Source: Endomicrobiia bacterium
Lineage (GTDB): Bacteria; Elusimicrobiota; Endomicrobiia; PHAN01
DNA: 12,048 bases
Direction: 5' to 3'
Assembly (NCBI GenBank): GCA_030018875.1
Contig: JASEHK010000031.1
Coordinates: forward strand, 1-12,048
Shown: positions 1 through 9,500 of the stretch, piece after piece
How the letters are laid out: each line of letters opens with the position of its first letter
How positions within the stretch are numbered: the first letter of the stretch is position 1
The notes under the pieces: model-generated
Told to the model about the DNA's origin: nothing
Seen by the model: only the letters and a program-made list of their open reading frames with translations
The model's database searches: none
Program-made: the position numbers and the translations under genes

Positions 1-21
1 GCTCCGACGTTACGTCGGAGC
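1..21 (-). terminator. Perfect hairpin downstream of the peptidase-MA gene, possible terminator
   Basis: Positions 1-9 (GCTCCGACG) are exactly complementary to 13-21 (CGTCGGAGC), leaving a 3-nt loop. The hairpin lies 43 nt past the TAA stop of the last gene of the minus-strand cluster, where an intrinsic terminator would be expected. Any U-tract would lie outside the window, so termination cannot be confirmed. It could instead be part of a dispersed repeat that continues beyond the edge. Nothing else is visible in 22-64. Confidence 0.4.
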
Positions 22-64
22 AACTACAATTCTTTCTTTTGTCATAGAACATATTACGTTTGTA

Positions 65-1573
65 TTAGTCGCGGCGCGGACTTTCAAACGACTTCAACGC
101 GTCATACAGCCCCGGATAAAAAGGATTTATCATAAAGGCCTCTTCGCTGTGACGGCGGACGGCTTCGGCGTCGCCCCGCGCGACGGCGATTTCGGCAAGC
201 ACTAATCGCGGTGTGAGGTATCCTTGATTTCCGTCGGCAACGGCGCGCATAAAATCCTCGGCCTCGTCGTCGCGGCCCAGCGATAGTTTGGCTCTGGCTA
301 TTTTGACGGCAATGACCGGGTTTTTCTCGGCGGCATACGCCCTCTCGTATTGCCAAAGAGCTCCCTCGAAGTTCCCCCTGCGTCTTAACCCGTCACCGAG
401 CCGCGCGTGTCTCATCAAGTCGGCGGGAATAAGTTCGTCCTCCGCTCGGAGACCATAAAGCGGCAGGTCGGGAAGTCCGGTCGCGTCCGATGGAGGGGCG
501 GCAGATTTAAGCCGTTCGCGCCAAGCCCTCTCGATTTTGGCGAACGATTCTCCGGAAGCGCCCGAAAGCGCGCGCTTTTCGTCGGACTTTTTCATCTCTT
601 CGAGCCATTTTTCGATAATCCCTCTTCCGTATCTTTCGACGATAAAATCAACGAAACTTCCGACCTGAGCAAAAGCCAGGGAAATCTCCTCTCTCGTCGG
701 AAGGTAAACAAGCGAAGGCGACATTTTTGCGAAAGGTATGAGTTTGTCCGCGCGCGCCGCCGAGGCAAGCCGCGATGAGGAATAATCCGAAAGATAAAGA
801 GGCGTTGTCGAGCGCCACAGTGTGTCCGTCCAACGCGCGACGCCTTCGTGAACCCACAGCGGACAATTGTATCCGGTGACGCGATTGATTGCGAAATGAG
901 AATACTCGTGCGCGAGGGTATCCAACCAATTGTAGCCGAGCGCGAAGTTTCGCGGAGAAAGTATCATCAACCTGTTGAATTTACATATTCCGACGGTGCC
1001 TGATTTTTCAAGTATCGCTTCGCCGAGAGTGGACGCGGCGGCGAAACTTTTTTTATCGGGATAAATTTCCACGAGCACTTTTTCAAGAGACGAATAACCG
1101 AATATGGCGTCGGCGGCGGAGCGGATTTTTTCGAGACGTTCAAGCGCAAAGTCAGCCATTATGGCGTCTTCGGGAAAATGGCGCAAAATAAAATGCTCGG
1201 ATTCTTTTTGGACGAACCCGCGCGAAACCGAGGCCATGTAGGCCGAGTAGTTGCTCAAAAAATCTTTTCCCGACGCAGGAGCCGACGAAAGTCCGGCGGC
1301 CGAGACGTAATCTCCGCGATAAAGCGCGAGCCACGCCGCAAGGCGGTTCTTCCCCGACGCAGAGGCCGGCGATATTAGTTTTTCGGCACGAACGAAATCT
1401 CCGGCCTCAAGGAGCGCGTAAAAATCCTTTTCCGACGGGGTTTTATAATCCGCTTGAGTTAAAGACAAAGCCGCCAAGAAAAAAAACAGCGCAAGCGCGA
1501 CGGTAAAAGCGCGTCGAGCGACTCGATGGAAGGCATTCCGAGACATTGCGAGATTATGGTAAAAGCGCGTCAT
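65..1573 (-). CDS. Secreted gluzincin-type (peptidase MA-like) metalloprotease with C-terminal TPRs
   Basis: This 502-residue protein is probably exported and acts outside the cytoplasmic membrane. Residues 1-41 look like a signal peptide: basic stretch around R20-R21, hydrophobic core 22-37, likely cleavage after LTQA. The middle (about 120-330) carries the zinc motif HEYSH (H222, E223, H226), followed 17 residues later by a WVHEG motif whose E243 fits the third ligand. This is the gluzincin pattern of the peptidase MA family. Residues about 385-485 form helical pairs typical of TPRs (for example EGALWQYERAYA). The ATG overlaps the stop of the upstream DUF4175-like gene by 4 nt (ATGA), implying translational coupling. 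A second ATG at residue 10 would also keep the signal peptide. Fold and active site are well supported. The substrate is unknown, and a role in envelope protein turnover or assembly with the upstream membrane protein is inference. Confidence 0.82.
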   Translation of the reverse strand: MTRFYHNLAMSRNAFHRVARRAFTVALALFFFLAALSLTQADYKTPSEKDFYALLEAGDFVRAEKLISPASASGKNRLAAWLALYRGDYVSAAGLSSAPASGKDFLSNYSAYMASVSRGFVQKESEHFILRHFPEDAIMADFALERLEKIRSAADAIFGYSSLEKVLVEIYPDKKSFAAASTLGEAILEKSGTVGICKFNRLMILSPRNFALGYNWLDTLAHEYSHFAINRVTGYNCPLWVHEGVARWTDTLWRSTTPLYLSDYSSSRLASAARADKLIPFAKMSPSLVYLPTREEISLAFAQVGSFVDFIVERYGRGIIEKWLEEMKKSDEKRALSGASGESFAKIERAWRERLKSAAPPSDATGLPDLPLYGLRAEDELIPADLMRHARLGDGLRRRGNFEGALWQYERAYAAEKNPVIAVKIARAKLSLGRDDEAEDFMRAVADGNQGYLTPRLVLAEIAVARGDAEAVRRHSEEAFMINPFYPGLYDALKSFESPRRD

Positions 1574-4500
1574 TCGACCAGCCGCCTGTAATATTTTTTT
1601 ATGAGCTCCTCGTAATTTTCGGGATGGCGCTCCCTGAGATATTTAAGTATCTCTTCGCGGAACGCCGGCGGGACTTTGTAATCTTTGGCTCCGGGCAGTT
1701 CGACATGCTCCACGCGAGCGCCGGCAAAGCCGGACGACCCCGACGGCGCGCCGGACATTCCCTGCGCGGGCATAGGAGAGGATGCCCTGATAGAAGGCGC
1801 GGGACGCGATCCGAACGAAGAGGCGCCCATGCCGCTGGCCGCGTTCGAGAGATTTTCTGACGATGAAGATAAAATCTCTATGACTCTTTTTTGGTTTTTC
1901 GCGCTTGAGTCAGGATTAAAACGCGCGAGGTTTTCCGACGAGAGCGCCATCTCGCCCGACGCCTCCGACATATTCTCAAGTGTATCGTATGAAACAACGG
2001 CCGTTTCCCTGGCTAATTTTGCGAGTGCCGAGCGCGACGCGGCGAGGCGGACTTTGAGATCTTCCTGACGCGCGGCATCGGCGGTCGCTGTCTTTTTCTC
2101 GCCGGCGGTCAGAGGCACATCCGGTCTTGTTTTTAGCAGGTCCGATATCTCTTTTTCTTCAGCCATTATCGAGCGAGCGGTTTTGATGTCGGTTTCTTTG
2201 GAGTGACGCGTCGAGGATTCAAGCCATGAAACGACTCCGGGATATTGCGCTATCACGTCTTCGAGAAATTTCTGCGCGTGCCTGACCTTTCCGTCTGAGA
2301 ACTCGCCCTGTATTTTTTCCATCAATGGAACCGGTCCGGCGGCACCGGAGACGCCGGCCGCCGAAAGAGCGCGGGCACGGCCGACGATGGCGGACTGCTG
2401 GACGGCGAGGGCATTAAGCGCGCCCTCCTGCTCCCTGATGACCCGGGCGCGACGGTTCGAAGTGACGCGCTCGGTCGAAGAAAGTATCTCTCCTTGAAGG
2501 CGGACGATTTGGGCAATCTCCCCCGAAACCCGCGACATAATCGCAGCGGCCTCCTGAGGACGGCTTCGCGCCGATAGATTCGCCGAGGCCTTTTTCAAGA
2601 GGTCGCGCATCTTGACGAGCTCTTCCTTCATGTTCGACATCGCCCGCGCCGCCGATTTCAAATCGCCTTTGGCGGCGGCGGCGCGTATCTCTTCCAGAAG
2701 TCCTTTTGCCGACGGAAAATCCATATCGCGCGCGGCGTCGGAATTGACGAACTCCTCGGGCAAAAGTTGCGGCATTTCGCGCATCAGATTTTCTATCTCG
2801 CCCATAATGCGCGATATCTCTGCGAGTTCGGCATTCATGGACTCGGCATTTCCGGCCTCAAGCGACTCCAAAGCCGAGTCGAACCTGCGCTCCATGACGA
2901 GAAAATCCGATTCTATGTCGGCATATCTTTGATTTTTTATTACGTCGGCGGACAGAATGGCGATGTTCTCAAGCGCCGTTATCGCTCTGGCCTGCTCGTC
3001 GAGCAGATGGTTGCGGTCTTTTGAAGCGGCGGCGGCGACGGCCGCCGAAAGCGTTTTGGCCGAAAGAGCGTCAAGGTCGTCGCGCATTCCGGAATACTCT
3101 TTCATAAGATACCCGTCGAAATACGGGTCGGCCGACATCTTTTCAAGCGTCGAGGAAAGTTTCGACGAGAGTTTTTCGGTCGCGGATTTTATGCCTCGTT
3201 GCTCCGAGGCGACGGCATCCCACGGAGGCGTCTTCTCTTTATCAACAGATGCGCGCGCGGCGGTTTGCGCTGAGAGAATATCCAGTGCTTCCGTCGCTAA
3301 ATGCTCGAGTTCCAACATTATTTCGTCGTGCGATTTTTCATAAGAAAATATCTCTATAAAATATGCCTTGGAGCGACCCGTGTTTCCGGCGGCGTCCTCG
3401 GCGGAAACGCTGTATCTTACGCCCGCGGCGGGGGAGGCCTTTATTTTTTTCAAATCCAATTCATATTCCGATATCCACTTACGGCGGGATGTCTCTACCG
3501 TCGTAGAATCGGGCGAGGGCGTAAGAAGACGTATATCTTCGACGGCATCTCCCGCTCGCAGGTGAAACTTCGCGGATATGACTCCGAAATCATCCTCGCA
3601 AACAAAAACCACGGGAATCTTCTCATCTCCTCCGGCGACGATGTCGCGAGCGGGCGATATTATTTCCACCGACGGAGATTCATCATTCTTTATCTCTATG
3701 CCGTATTCCCCCGAGAAAAATTCGTTTCCTCCCGCGACCGTCAAAAACTTATAACGTCCGGAGCTCCTCGGCGCGAACGACAAAGTCGCGGCGCGGCCCG
3801 TTTTATCGAGCCGCATTTCCAGCGCGCGCGCGCCCGTTGTCATTGCCGCGGAATCGAGAGGACGCGAGGAATAGGCGGTTATGCTTACGCGGGCGCCTTC
3901 GTTACATTCTATGTTGGGATTGTTCTCGACGACGCGGGGCGGGGACTGCGTGTAGGCGGGATAATCGTATCTTATCTTGAAACTTTCGAAAACGGCGGGC
4001 TGCTCGACGATGAGAGTGTATTCTTTGGTGCGCGCCGAGCCGAGAGCGAAATAATATCCGATGTTCTCGTAAACGGCGGCGATTTCTTTCGTCCAGACGA
4101 GAGAATGGGGGCTCTCGACGCCTTCAAGTCCGAGTTGCGCGAATTTACGTCCGTGCGTCGAGACATATAGCCGCGGGCGCTCCCGCGCCTCGGCGGCAAG
4201 CGTTGCCGAGAGCATGACCGGCCGGCCGAATATCACGCGCGTATCGCCGGGAGAAACCCGGAGTTCCTCCTGGCTAAGCATTGTCAATGAAAGCGCCCTC
4301 GAAGCCGCCCGAAACTTAATCGGATAGGCGAAACGAAAAGACGCGGCGAGAATCAAACAGGCGGTCAGCCTCAATAACTTCGGCGACAAGCCCGACGGCA
4401 ACGATTCCGACGGGGCGGTTCGCCCGAGGAGCGAGGCGGTCCGCTTTATGTGGGCGGCAACCAGGAGGTCGGAGGCGGAACGCCCGTCGGGTCGGACAAT

Positions 4501-4821
4501 AAGCGAGTAAGCCGTCGAGAAATCGTCGGACAGAGCGGGATGGCGGCGCTCGTGCATCCTGATGAGACGCGGAGCGTTGAAGCGCGGAGCGACGAAGAGA
4601 GCGTATTTGACGACAAGATACGCGCACAAGAGCGCCTGAGCCGTCGCGGCGGGCGCGAAACTGTTTCCGGAAATATTCAGGTAAGCGGCTGCAAGAACAG
4701 CCAGAAAAAAAATGCCGACGCAGATGATGGCGAAATCAACGGCGAAATGCGCCGCTGCGACCAGCGCGAATCTTTTTTTAAGCGCGCCAACGAAAGATAA
4801 TATTTTTTCTTCGTGGTTCAT
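1570..4821 (-). CDS. DUF4175-like large membrane protein with Ig-like and coiled-coil regions
   Basis: This is a 1083-residue membrane-anchored protein of unknown biochemical role. Three hydrophobic helices are visible at about residues 20-48, 61-78 and 149-166. Beta-rich, Ig-like stretches follow to about residue 490, including an IPVVFVCEDDFGV segment (402-414) that resembles the extracytoplasmic domain of DUF4175-type proteins. Residues about 495-985 are almost entirely charged and helical, probably coiled coil. A Ser/Gly/Pro/Ala-rich linker (about 985-1035) leads to a conserved-looking tail (1042-1083) with YKVPPAFREEI and YEELIKKYYRRL. A similar VP-x-x-FREE-type tail occurs in DUF4175-like proteins of Planctomycetes and related bacteria; this is from memory, not from a search. 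The Shine-Dalgarno before the ATG is weak (TTGAGCGAAG directly upstream). It is followed with a 4-nt overlap by the secreted metalloprotease-like gene, suggesting that both proteins work in one envelope complex. The family call is moderately sure and the function unknown. Confidence 0.72.
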   Translation of the reverse strand: MNHEEKILSFVGALKKRFALVAAAHFAVDFAIICVGIFFLAVLAAAYLNISGNSFAPAATAQALLCAYLVVKYALFVAPRFNAPRLIRMHERRHPALSDDFSTAYSLIVRPDGRSASDLLVAAHIKRTASLLGRTAPSESLPSGLSPKLLRLTACLILAASFRFAYPIKFRAASRALSLTMLSQEELRVSPGDTRVIFGRPVMLSATLAAEARERPRLYVSTHGRKFAQLGLEGVESPHSLVWTKEIAAVYENIGYYFALGSARTKEYTLIVEQPAVFESFKIRYDYPAYTQSPPRVVENNPNIECNEGARVSITAYSSRPLDSAAMTTGARALEMRLDKTGRAATLSFAPRSSGRYKFLTVAGGNEFFSGEYGIEIKNDESPSVEIISPARDIVAGGDEKIPVVFVCEDDFGVISAKFHLRAGDAVEDIRLLTPSPDSTTVETSRRKWISEYELDLKKIKASPAAGVRYSVSAEDAAGNTGRSKAYFIEIFSYEKSHDEIMLELEHLATEALDILSAQTAARASVDKEKTPPWDAVASEQRGIKSATEKLSSKLSSTLEKMSADPYFDGYLMKEYSGMRDDLDALSAKTLSAAVAAAASKDRNHLLDEQARAITALENIAILSADVIKNQRYADIESDFLVMERRFDSALESLEAGNAESMNAELAEISRIMGEIENLMREMPQLLPEEFVNSDAARDMDFPSAKGLLEEIRAAAAKGDLKSAARAMSNMKEELVKMRDLLKKASANLSARSRPQEAAAIMSRVSGEIAQIVRLQGEILSSTERVTSNRRARVIREQEGALNALAVQQSAIVGRARALSAAGVSGAAGPVPLMEKIQGEFSDGKVRHAQKFLEDVIAQYPGVVSWLESSTRHSKETDIKTARSIMAEEKEISDLLKTRPDVPLTAGEKKTATADAARQEDLKVRLAASRSALAKLARETAVVSYDTLENMSEASGEMALSSENLARFNPDSSAKNQKRVIEILSSSSENLSNAASGMGASSFGSRPAPSIRASSPMPAQGMSGAPSGSSGFAGARVEHVELPGAKDYKVPPAFREEILKYLRERHPENYEELIKKYYRRLVE

Positions 4822-5001
4822 CTTCGCTCAATAGGTTCGTCCGGGCCGCGCGGTGAGAGTACACGGCGGGCGCGTCCGGCAGAGGAGCGTACTTCCTAAT
4901 ATTTCATGATATTCCGACGGAGGGAATGTTTAAGAGCAAAACTTCGTAAGCCCGGCCGTTGCCGTCAATCTTTGTGACGGCCATATCGGCGATACCGTTT
5001 A
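4822..5001. other. Intergenic gap between rtcB and the DUF4175-like gene
   Basis: This 180-bp gap holds no convincing gene. On the minus strand an open frame runs past the rtcB stop to a TGA at 4904-4906. Its only in-gap ATG would give a 26-residue peptide (starting MAVTKIDGNG) without a Shine-Dalgarno. A short stem, GCCGTC / GACGGC with a 9-nt loop, lies within 4960-4985 but has no T-tract, so it is not an intrinsic terminator. No clear -10/-35 pair for the DUF4175-like gene was seen. Readthrough from rtcB therefore remains possible. Confidence 0.5.
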
Positions 5002-6429
5002 TCAACCCTTTATAACCCCCAACGGCCTCATACGCGCGACTTTTTTGGAAATGCCCGCGCCGACGCAGACCTCGACGACTTCGGAAATATCCTTGTACGC
5101 CTCCGGCGCCTCTTCGGCGAGCGTTTTCCAAGATTCGGAAACTACGTATATGCCCTCGGAGGCAAGGCGATTTTTCAACTGCTCGCCGCGTACTTTTTTC
5201 AATATCTCAGAGCGGCTCATAACGCGGCCCGCGCCGTGCGGATTGGAGCCCCATGTCTCCTTCATCGCGCCATCGGTTCCGACGAGAACATAGCTCGCCG
5301 TGCCCATCGTTCCGGGAAGAATCACCGGCTGCCCCATCTCTTTGTAAGAGAGCGGAATATCCGAATGCCCGGCGGCAAACGCCCGCGTCGCGCCTTTGCG
5401 GTGAACGAGAACTTCTTTGCCTTCGTGCTTCTCGCGCTTGGCTATGTTGTGAGCGACATCGTAAATGAGTTCGAGTCCGATACCCGATACGGGACGGCCC
5501 GAAACTTTGGCGAATACTTCTCTCGTCCAGTGAGTTATAAGCTGGCGATTGGCCCAGGCGTAGTTGGCGGCGGCGGCCATCGCGGAAAAATATTTTTTGC
5601 CTTCGGGAGATGAAACCGGCGCGCAGGCGAGCTGCCTATCGGGAAGATGAATGGAATATCTCTCGGAGGCCGCCACGAACGACTTGGCATTATCGTCGCA
5701 GACCTGATATCCGAGTCCGCGCGAGCCCGTGTGTATCATAACGGTGATTTGTCCGGCGAAAAGACCGAAAACCGCGGCGGCCTTCTCGTCGAAGATTTCG
5801 ACGACTTCCTGAATCTCAAGAAAATGATTGCCCGCGCCCAAAGTCCCCAACTGCTCCCGCCCCCTCGTGGCCGCGCGCGCGGAAACGGCATCGGGATCCG
5901 CGCCGTTCATCGTCCCCGATTCCTCGGTATGCTCAATATCTTCCGACGAGCCAAAACCGCGCTTGACTGCCCACTGCGCGCCTTTTTCAAGAACCTGTTT
6001 GACTTCGGAAAGTGAGAGGGTGATTTTGCCGGTCGAACCGACGCCCGACGGAATATGCCGGAAAAGTTCGTCAATAAGTCCGGCGACTTTTATTTCGGCG
6101 CGGGTAAGGTTAGTGCGAAGAAGACGAACGCCGCAGTTGATATCGTATCCGACACCGCCCGGGGAGACGACGCCGCTCTCGATGTCGAAGGCCGCCACTC
6201 CCCCTATCGGAAATCCGTAGCCCCAGTGGACGTCGGGCATTGCAAGCGATGCGCCGACGATGCCCGGAAGACAGGCGACATTGGCAACCTGCTCGGCGGC
6301 GCGCTCCGCCACTATGTGCGGAACCATTTTTTCCGACGCGTAAACCATCCCGGGAGAGAGCATATCGCCGGTTTGCTCAACGCGCCATCGCCAGTCGTCG
6401 ATTTTTGTGAGCCGCGGGATAGGTTGCAT
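5002..6429 (-). CDS. rtcB: RtcB-family RNA-splicing ligase (3'-phosphate/5'-OH RNA ligase)
   Basis: RtcB joins RNA 2',3'-cyclic phosphate or 3'-phosphate ends to 5'-hydroxyl ends in the cytoplasm, using GTP and Mn2+. It serves in tRNA splicing in archaea and eukaryotes and in RNA repair in bacteria. At 475 residues it has normal length for the longer, archaeal-like form. The metal-binding and catalytic positions are all present: D96 and C99 in GGVGYDINCG, H202 in GNHFLEIQ, H233 in HTGSRGLG, H327 in VAHN, and H398 in PHGAGRVMSR, the histidine that becomes guanylylated. The C-terminus ends in the family-typical RPLGVIKG. No archease gene and no RtcR regulator lie beside it. The ATG at 6429 has no Shine-Dalgarno but sits just after a TATAAT box, so it may be translated from a near-leaderless transcript. 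The identification is secure; the physiological RNA substrate is not known. Confidence 0.96.
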   Translation of the reverse strand: MQPIPRLTKIDDWRWRVEQTGDMLSPGMVYASEKMVPHIVAERAAEQVANVACLPGIVGASLAMPDVHWGYGFPIGGVAAFDIESGVVSPGGVGYDINCGVRLLRTNLTRAEIKVAGLIDELFRHIPSGVGSTGKITLSLSEVKQVLEKGAQWAVKRGFGSSEDIEHTEESGTMNGADPDAVSARAATRGREQLGTLGAGNHFLEIQEVVEIFDEKAAAVFGLFAGQITVMIHTGSRGLGYQVCDDNAKSFVAASERYSIHLPDRQLACAPVSSPEGKKYFSAMAAAANYAWANRQLITHWTREVFAKVSGRPVSGIGLELIYDVAHNIAKREKHEGKEVLVHRKGATRAFAAGHSDIPLSYKEMGQPVILPGTMGTASYVLVGTDGAMKETWGSNPHGAGRVMSRSEILKKVRGEQLKNRLASEGIYVVSESWKTLAEEAPEAYKDISEVVEVCVGAGISKKVARMRPLGVIKG

Positions 6430-6438
6430 AATTTGGGG

Positions 6439-6468
6439 ATTATATCAATGTAAAAAGAGTGGCGTCAT
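6439..6468 (-). promoter_or_regulatory. Candidate rtcB promoter with an exact TATAAT -10 box
   Basis: Read on the minus strand, a perfect TATAAT (6444-6439) lies 9 nt before the rtcB ATG. An ATGACG hexamer (6468-6463, four of six matches to TTGACA) lies 18 nt further upstream. That hexamer is the outer edge of the neighbouring palindromic repeat. If used, transcription would begin about 2-3 nt before the start codon, giving a nearly leaderless mRNA, which agrees with the lack of a Shine-Dalgarno. The assignment rests on motif match only. Confidence 0.42.
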
Positions 6469-6588
6469 TGCGAGCCCCCGACTTGTCGGGGCGAAGCAAT
6501 CTATCGTCACTTTATGCTATGACAGATTGCTTCGTCAGTCGCGGAGTTTACCCCGATTTTTTTATCGGGGTTCCTTCCTCGCAATGAC
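6463..6588. repeat. Composite palindromic dispersed repeat (GTCATTGCGAG-type, MITE/REP-like)
   Basis: This non-coding element of about 126 bp fills most of the gap between gyrA and rtcB. Its outer arms, GTCATTGCGAG (6464-6474) and CTCGCAATGAC (6578-6588), are perfect 11-bp inverted repeats. Inside is a second perfect pair, GAAGCAATCT (6493-6502) and AGATTGCTTC (6524-6533). Two independent hairpins are nested between the pairs: CCCCGA/TCGGGG at 6476-6491, and CCCCGAT/ATCGGGG at 6551-6570 with a T6 loop. The sequence resembles palindromic repeats scattered in many bacterial genomes (general knowledge, not a search). It begins 10 nt past the gyrA stop and, on the minus strand, is followed by CACTCTTTTTA, so it may also end or protect the gyrA transcript. 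No coding capacity is seen. Confidence 0.82.
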
Positions 6589-6598
6589 AAGTCGGAAA

Positions 6599-9500
6599 CT
6601 ATTGCTCGACGGCGGCAGCAACGGCGTCGCCGTTGCCGTTTTCTTCTTTTATCACGGTCGCTACGGCGGCGAGGCGGTCGCCTTCTTCGAGCCTTACGAG
6701 CCGCACACCCTGAACATTTCTGCCGATGACCGACACAGCCTTGCAAGCGAGTCGTATCGTTATGCCCTTCTGGGTCATCAACATCACATCGCCGGTGTCC
6801 ATGGCTTTTTTTATTCCGATGACGCGGCCGTTGCGGTCGGTCGTCTTCATATTTCTGACGCCTTTGCCGCCGCGAGTTTGCAGACGGTATTTGCCGACTT
6901 CGGTGCGTTTTCCGTAGCCGTTTTCGGACGCGCTCAGGAAAACGTCGTCTTTGGCGACGGCTTCCATTCCGACGACGACGTCGTTTTTTTCGAGTTTTAT
7001 GCCGCGCACTCCTCTGGACACTCTCCCCATAGACCGCACGTCGCTTTCTTTGAAACGAATCGCGATGCCGTCGGCGGTGGCTATTATGACTTCGGACTTT
7101 CCGTCGGTGCGCTTTACGTCCATTAGTTCGTCGCCCGTCTCGAGATTGATGGCGATTATGCCGCCCTTTCTCGGATTGGAGTACTCGGCCAAAGTCGTCT
7201 TTTTTATCGTGCCGTTTCTGGTGCACATTATAAGATACGTCTCTGTTTCTTCGTCGAACGCCCTGATGGGTATCGCCGAGGTTATGCGCTCATCCGACGA
7301 CATCGAGATGAAATTGACTATCGCCTTGCCTTTGGACGCGCGATTGCCTTCCGGGATTTCGTAAACCCTGAGCCAGTGGCAACGCCCGCGACTGGTGAAC
7401 AGCAACAGGTAAGCGTGCGTATCCGTGCTGAATAAATCCTCGACGAAATCTTCCTCTTTCGTCGTCATTCCCGTTACACCGCGCCCGCCGCGGCCTTGAG
7501 CGCGATAGGTGGACAGGGGTATGCGCTTTATGTAGCCGGCATGGGAAATAGTCACGGCGACTTCTTCGTGCGGGATAAGGTCTTCTTCGTCGAGCTCTAC
7601 GGCCTGGGCTATTATCTTCGTGCGGCGCTCGTCGCCGTATTTTTCCCTCAAATCCTCGAGTTCGGTTTTTATGACACCAAGAATCTTCCTGGGATCGGCG
7701 AGAATGGATTTGAGTTTTTCGATGAGTTTGATGAGTTCCAGATATTCGTCGTCAATCTTTTTGCGTTCCAGATTCGTGAGATGCTGGAGCTTCATGTCGA
7801 GTATGGCCTGCGCCTGTATTTTGGAAAGCTTGAAATTAGCCATCAGACGCTCGCGGGCGTTTTCGACATCCTTGGATTCTTTTATCGTCTTGATGACGGC
7901 GTCGAGATGGTCGAGCGCGATTTTCAATCCTTCGAGTATGTGAGCGCGCGCCTCGGCTTTTTTGAGCTCGAATATGGTGCGGCGCACCACGATGATTTTG
8001 CGATGCTCGACGTAATTTTCGAGCATCTGTTTGATGTTCAATATCCTCGGCTTGCCGTCAACTATGGAAAGCATAGTCACGCCGAAGGATACCTGCATCT
8101 GGGTGTGCTTGAAGAGCTGGTTTAAGACGACCTGGGCGTTTGTGTCGCGCTTAAGCTCTATTACCACGCGCATTCCGTCGCGGTCGGACTCGTCTCTGAG
8201 ATCGGAAATGGCGTCCAATTTCTTGTCGCGGACGAGACCCGCTATCGTCTCAAGTAAATTGGCCTTGTTGACCTGGTAGGGCAGTTCGTTGATGATTATC
8301 GCCTGACGGTTGCCCTTAATTTCCTCGACTTCGGTCTTCGAGCGGATCTTGACGGAACCGCGGCCGGTCTCCAAGTAGTCCTTGATACCGGCGCGTCCGT
8401 AGAGTATGCCCGCCGTCGGAAAATCGGGGCCTTTTATGATTTTGGAAAGTTCCGCGATAGTGACGTCGCGGTTTTCTATAAGAGCAAGCGCTCCGTCTAT
8501 GACTTCCGTGAGGTTGTGAGGCGGCATGTTGGTGGCCATACCGACAGCGATGCCCGAAGAACCGTTTATAAGCAGGTTCGGAAGTTTCGCCGGAATTATC
8601 ACCGGCTCTTCCATCGAGCCGTCGTAATTGGGCATGAAATTAACCGTGTCTTTGTCGAGGTCGCCGAGCATCTCGTCGGAAATCGCCGAGAGGCGCACTT
8701 CCGTATAACGCATCGCGGCCGGTGAATCGCCGTCAACAGAATTATGAACAAAAACGCCACTTGCCAGAGCAAAATTATGAGTGCCTTCTACCGTTAAATC
8801 ATAAACATCCTCATATTTTTTAATGAATTCCACTTTTTTGACTTTATGGTTTCTATTTATCTCATATAAAACTTTGTTTATATCATTGTTGAAATATTTG
8901 GAGAATCCGAGATGAAACAGTTCTCTATATGCCGGATTTTTCCACAACCTTTTTAACGTTTCGCCTGCTCTTTTACTAAAAATTTCCCGAACCTGCGGGT
9001 TTCTTTTTACATACTCTATGTTTACCCTGCTTAACGTCTCAATCATTTTCCTTCTATATGCGGAATCGTGCCAATTTTTCAGATTTCGCTCCCGTAACCG
9101 TTCTGCATATAATTTTCTATTTTTAGATTCATCCCAGAATTTTTTCCTCCCGGACGCTATTTTTTTTCTGTATTGCTCATCCGAATGTCGCAAAGCCGCT
9201 ATTTTCTTATGCAAATTCCAATGTTCATTCCACTGAATACGTCTTAAGTTGTCGGGGTCATTGTTCAGTTTGTTAAAGTCAATATGATGACGGATCCTGC
9301 CATCGGATTTTTTGTACTTTTTGTTTTTCAAATTCCATTCGTCTGACAACAAATGGCATAAAATCCACTTATCTTTTTTCCTGGAATATATCATCTGATA
9401 TCCTAAAAGCTCCGGCTTGAATCCGTCACTTTCATCGGATAATTTTAAATACGCAGGCATTAAAGAATCTCCGGAAGCCAGATGCTGAGCTTCCTTATAC

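Noticed and set aside
1510..1520. Twin-arginine (Tat) signal in the peptidase-MA protein
   Set aside because: ARRAFTV lacks the S/T-R-R-x-F-L-K consensus; an ordinary Sec signal explains the segment.
4904..5131. 75-residue frame overlapping the rtcB 3' end
   Set aside because: Its first half is an Arg/Gly-rich shadow of rtcB and it has no Shine-Dalgarno. A faint likeness of NGIADMAVTKID to the NG...TKLDVL segment of adenylosuccinate synthetase does not extend further.
6463..6588. CRISPR repeat or simple terminator reading of the palindrome
   Set aside because: There are no repeat-spacer units, and the structure has two nested inverted-repeat pairs plus two hairpins, beyond a normal terminator.
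6507..7226. Lys/Arg-rich 239-residue frame and similar long frames on the plus strand across gyrA, rtcB and the DUF4175-like gene
   Set aside because: They lie entirely within confidently identified genes, show biased composition with no domains, and are by-products of codon usage.
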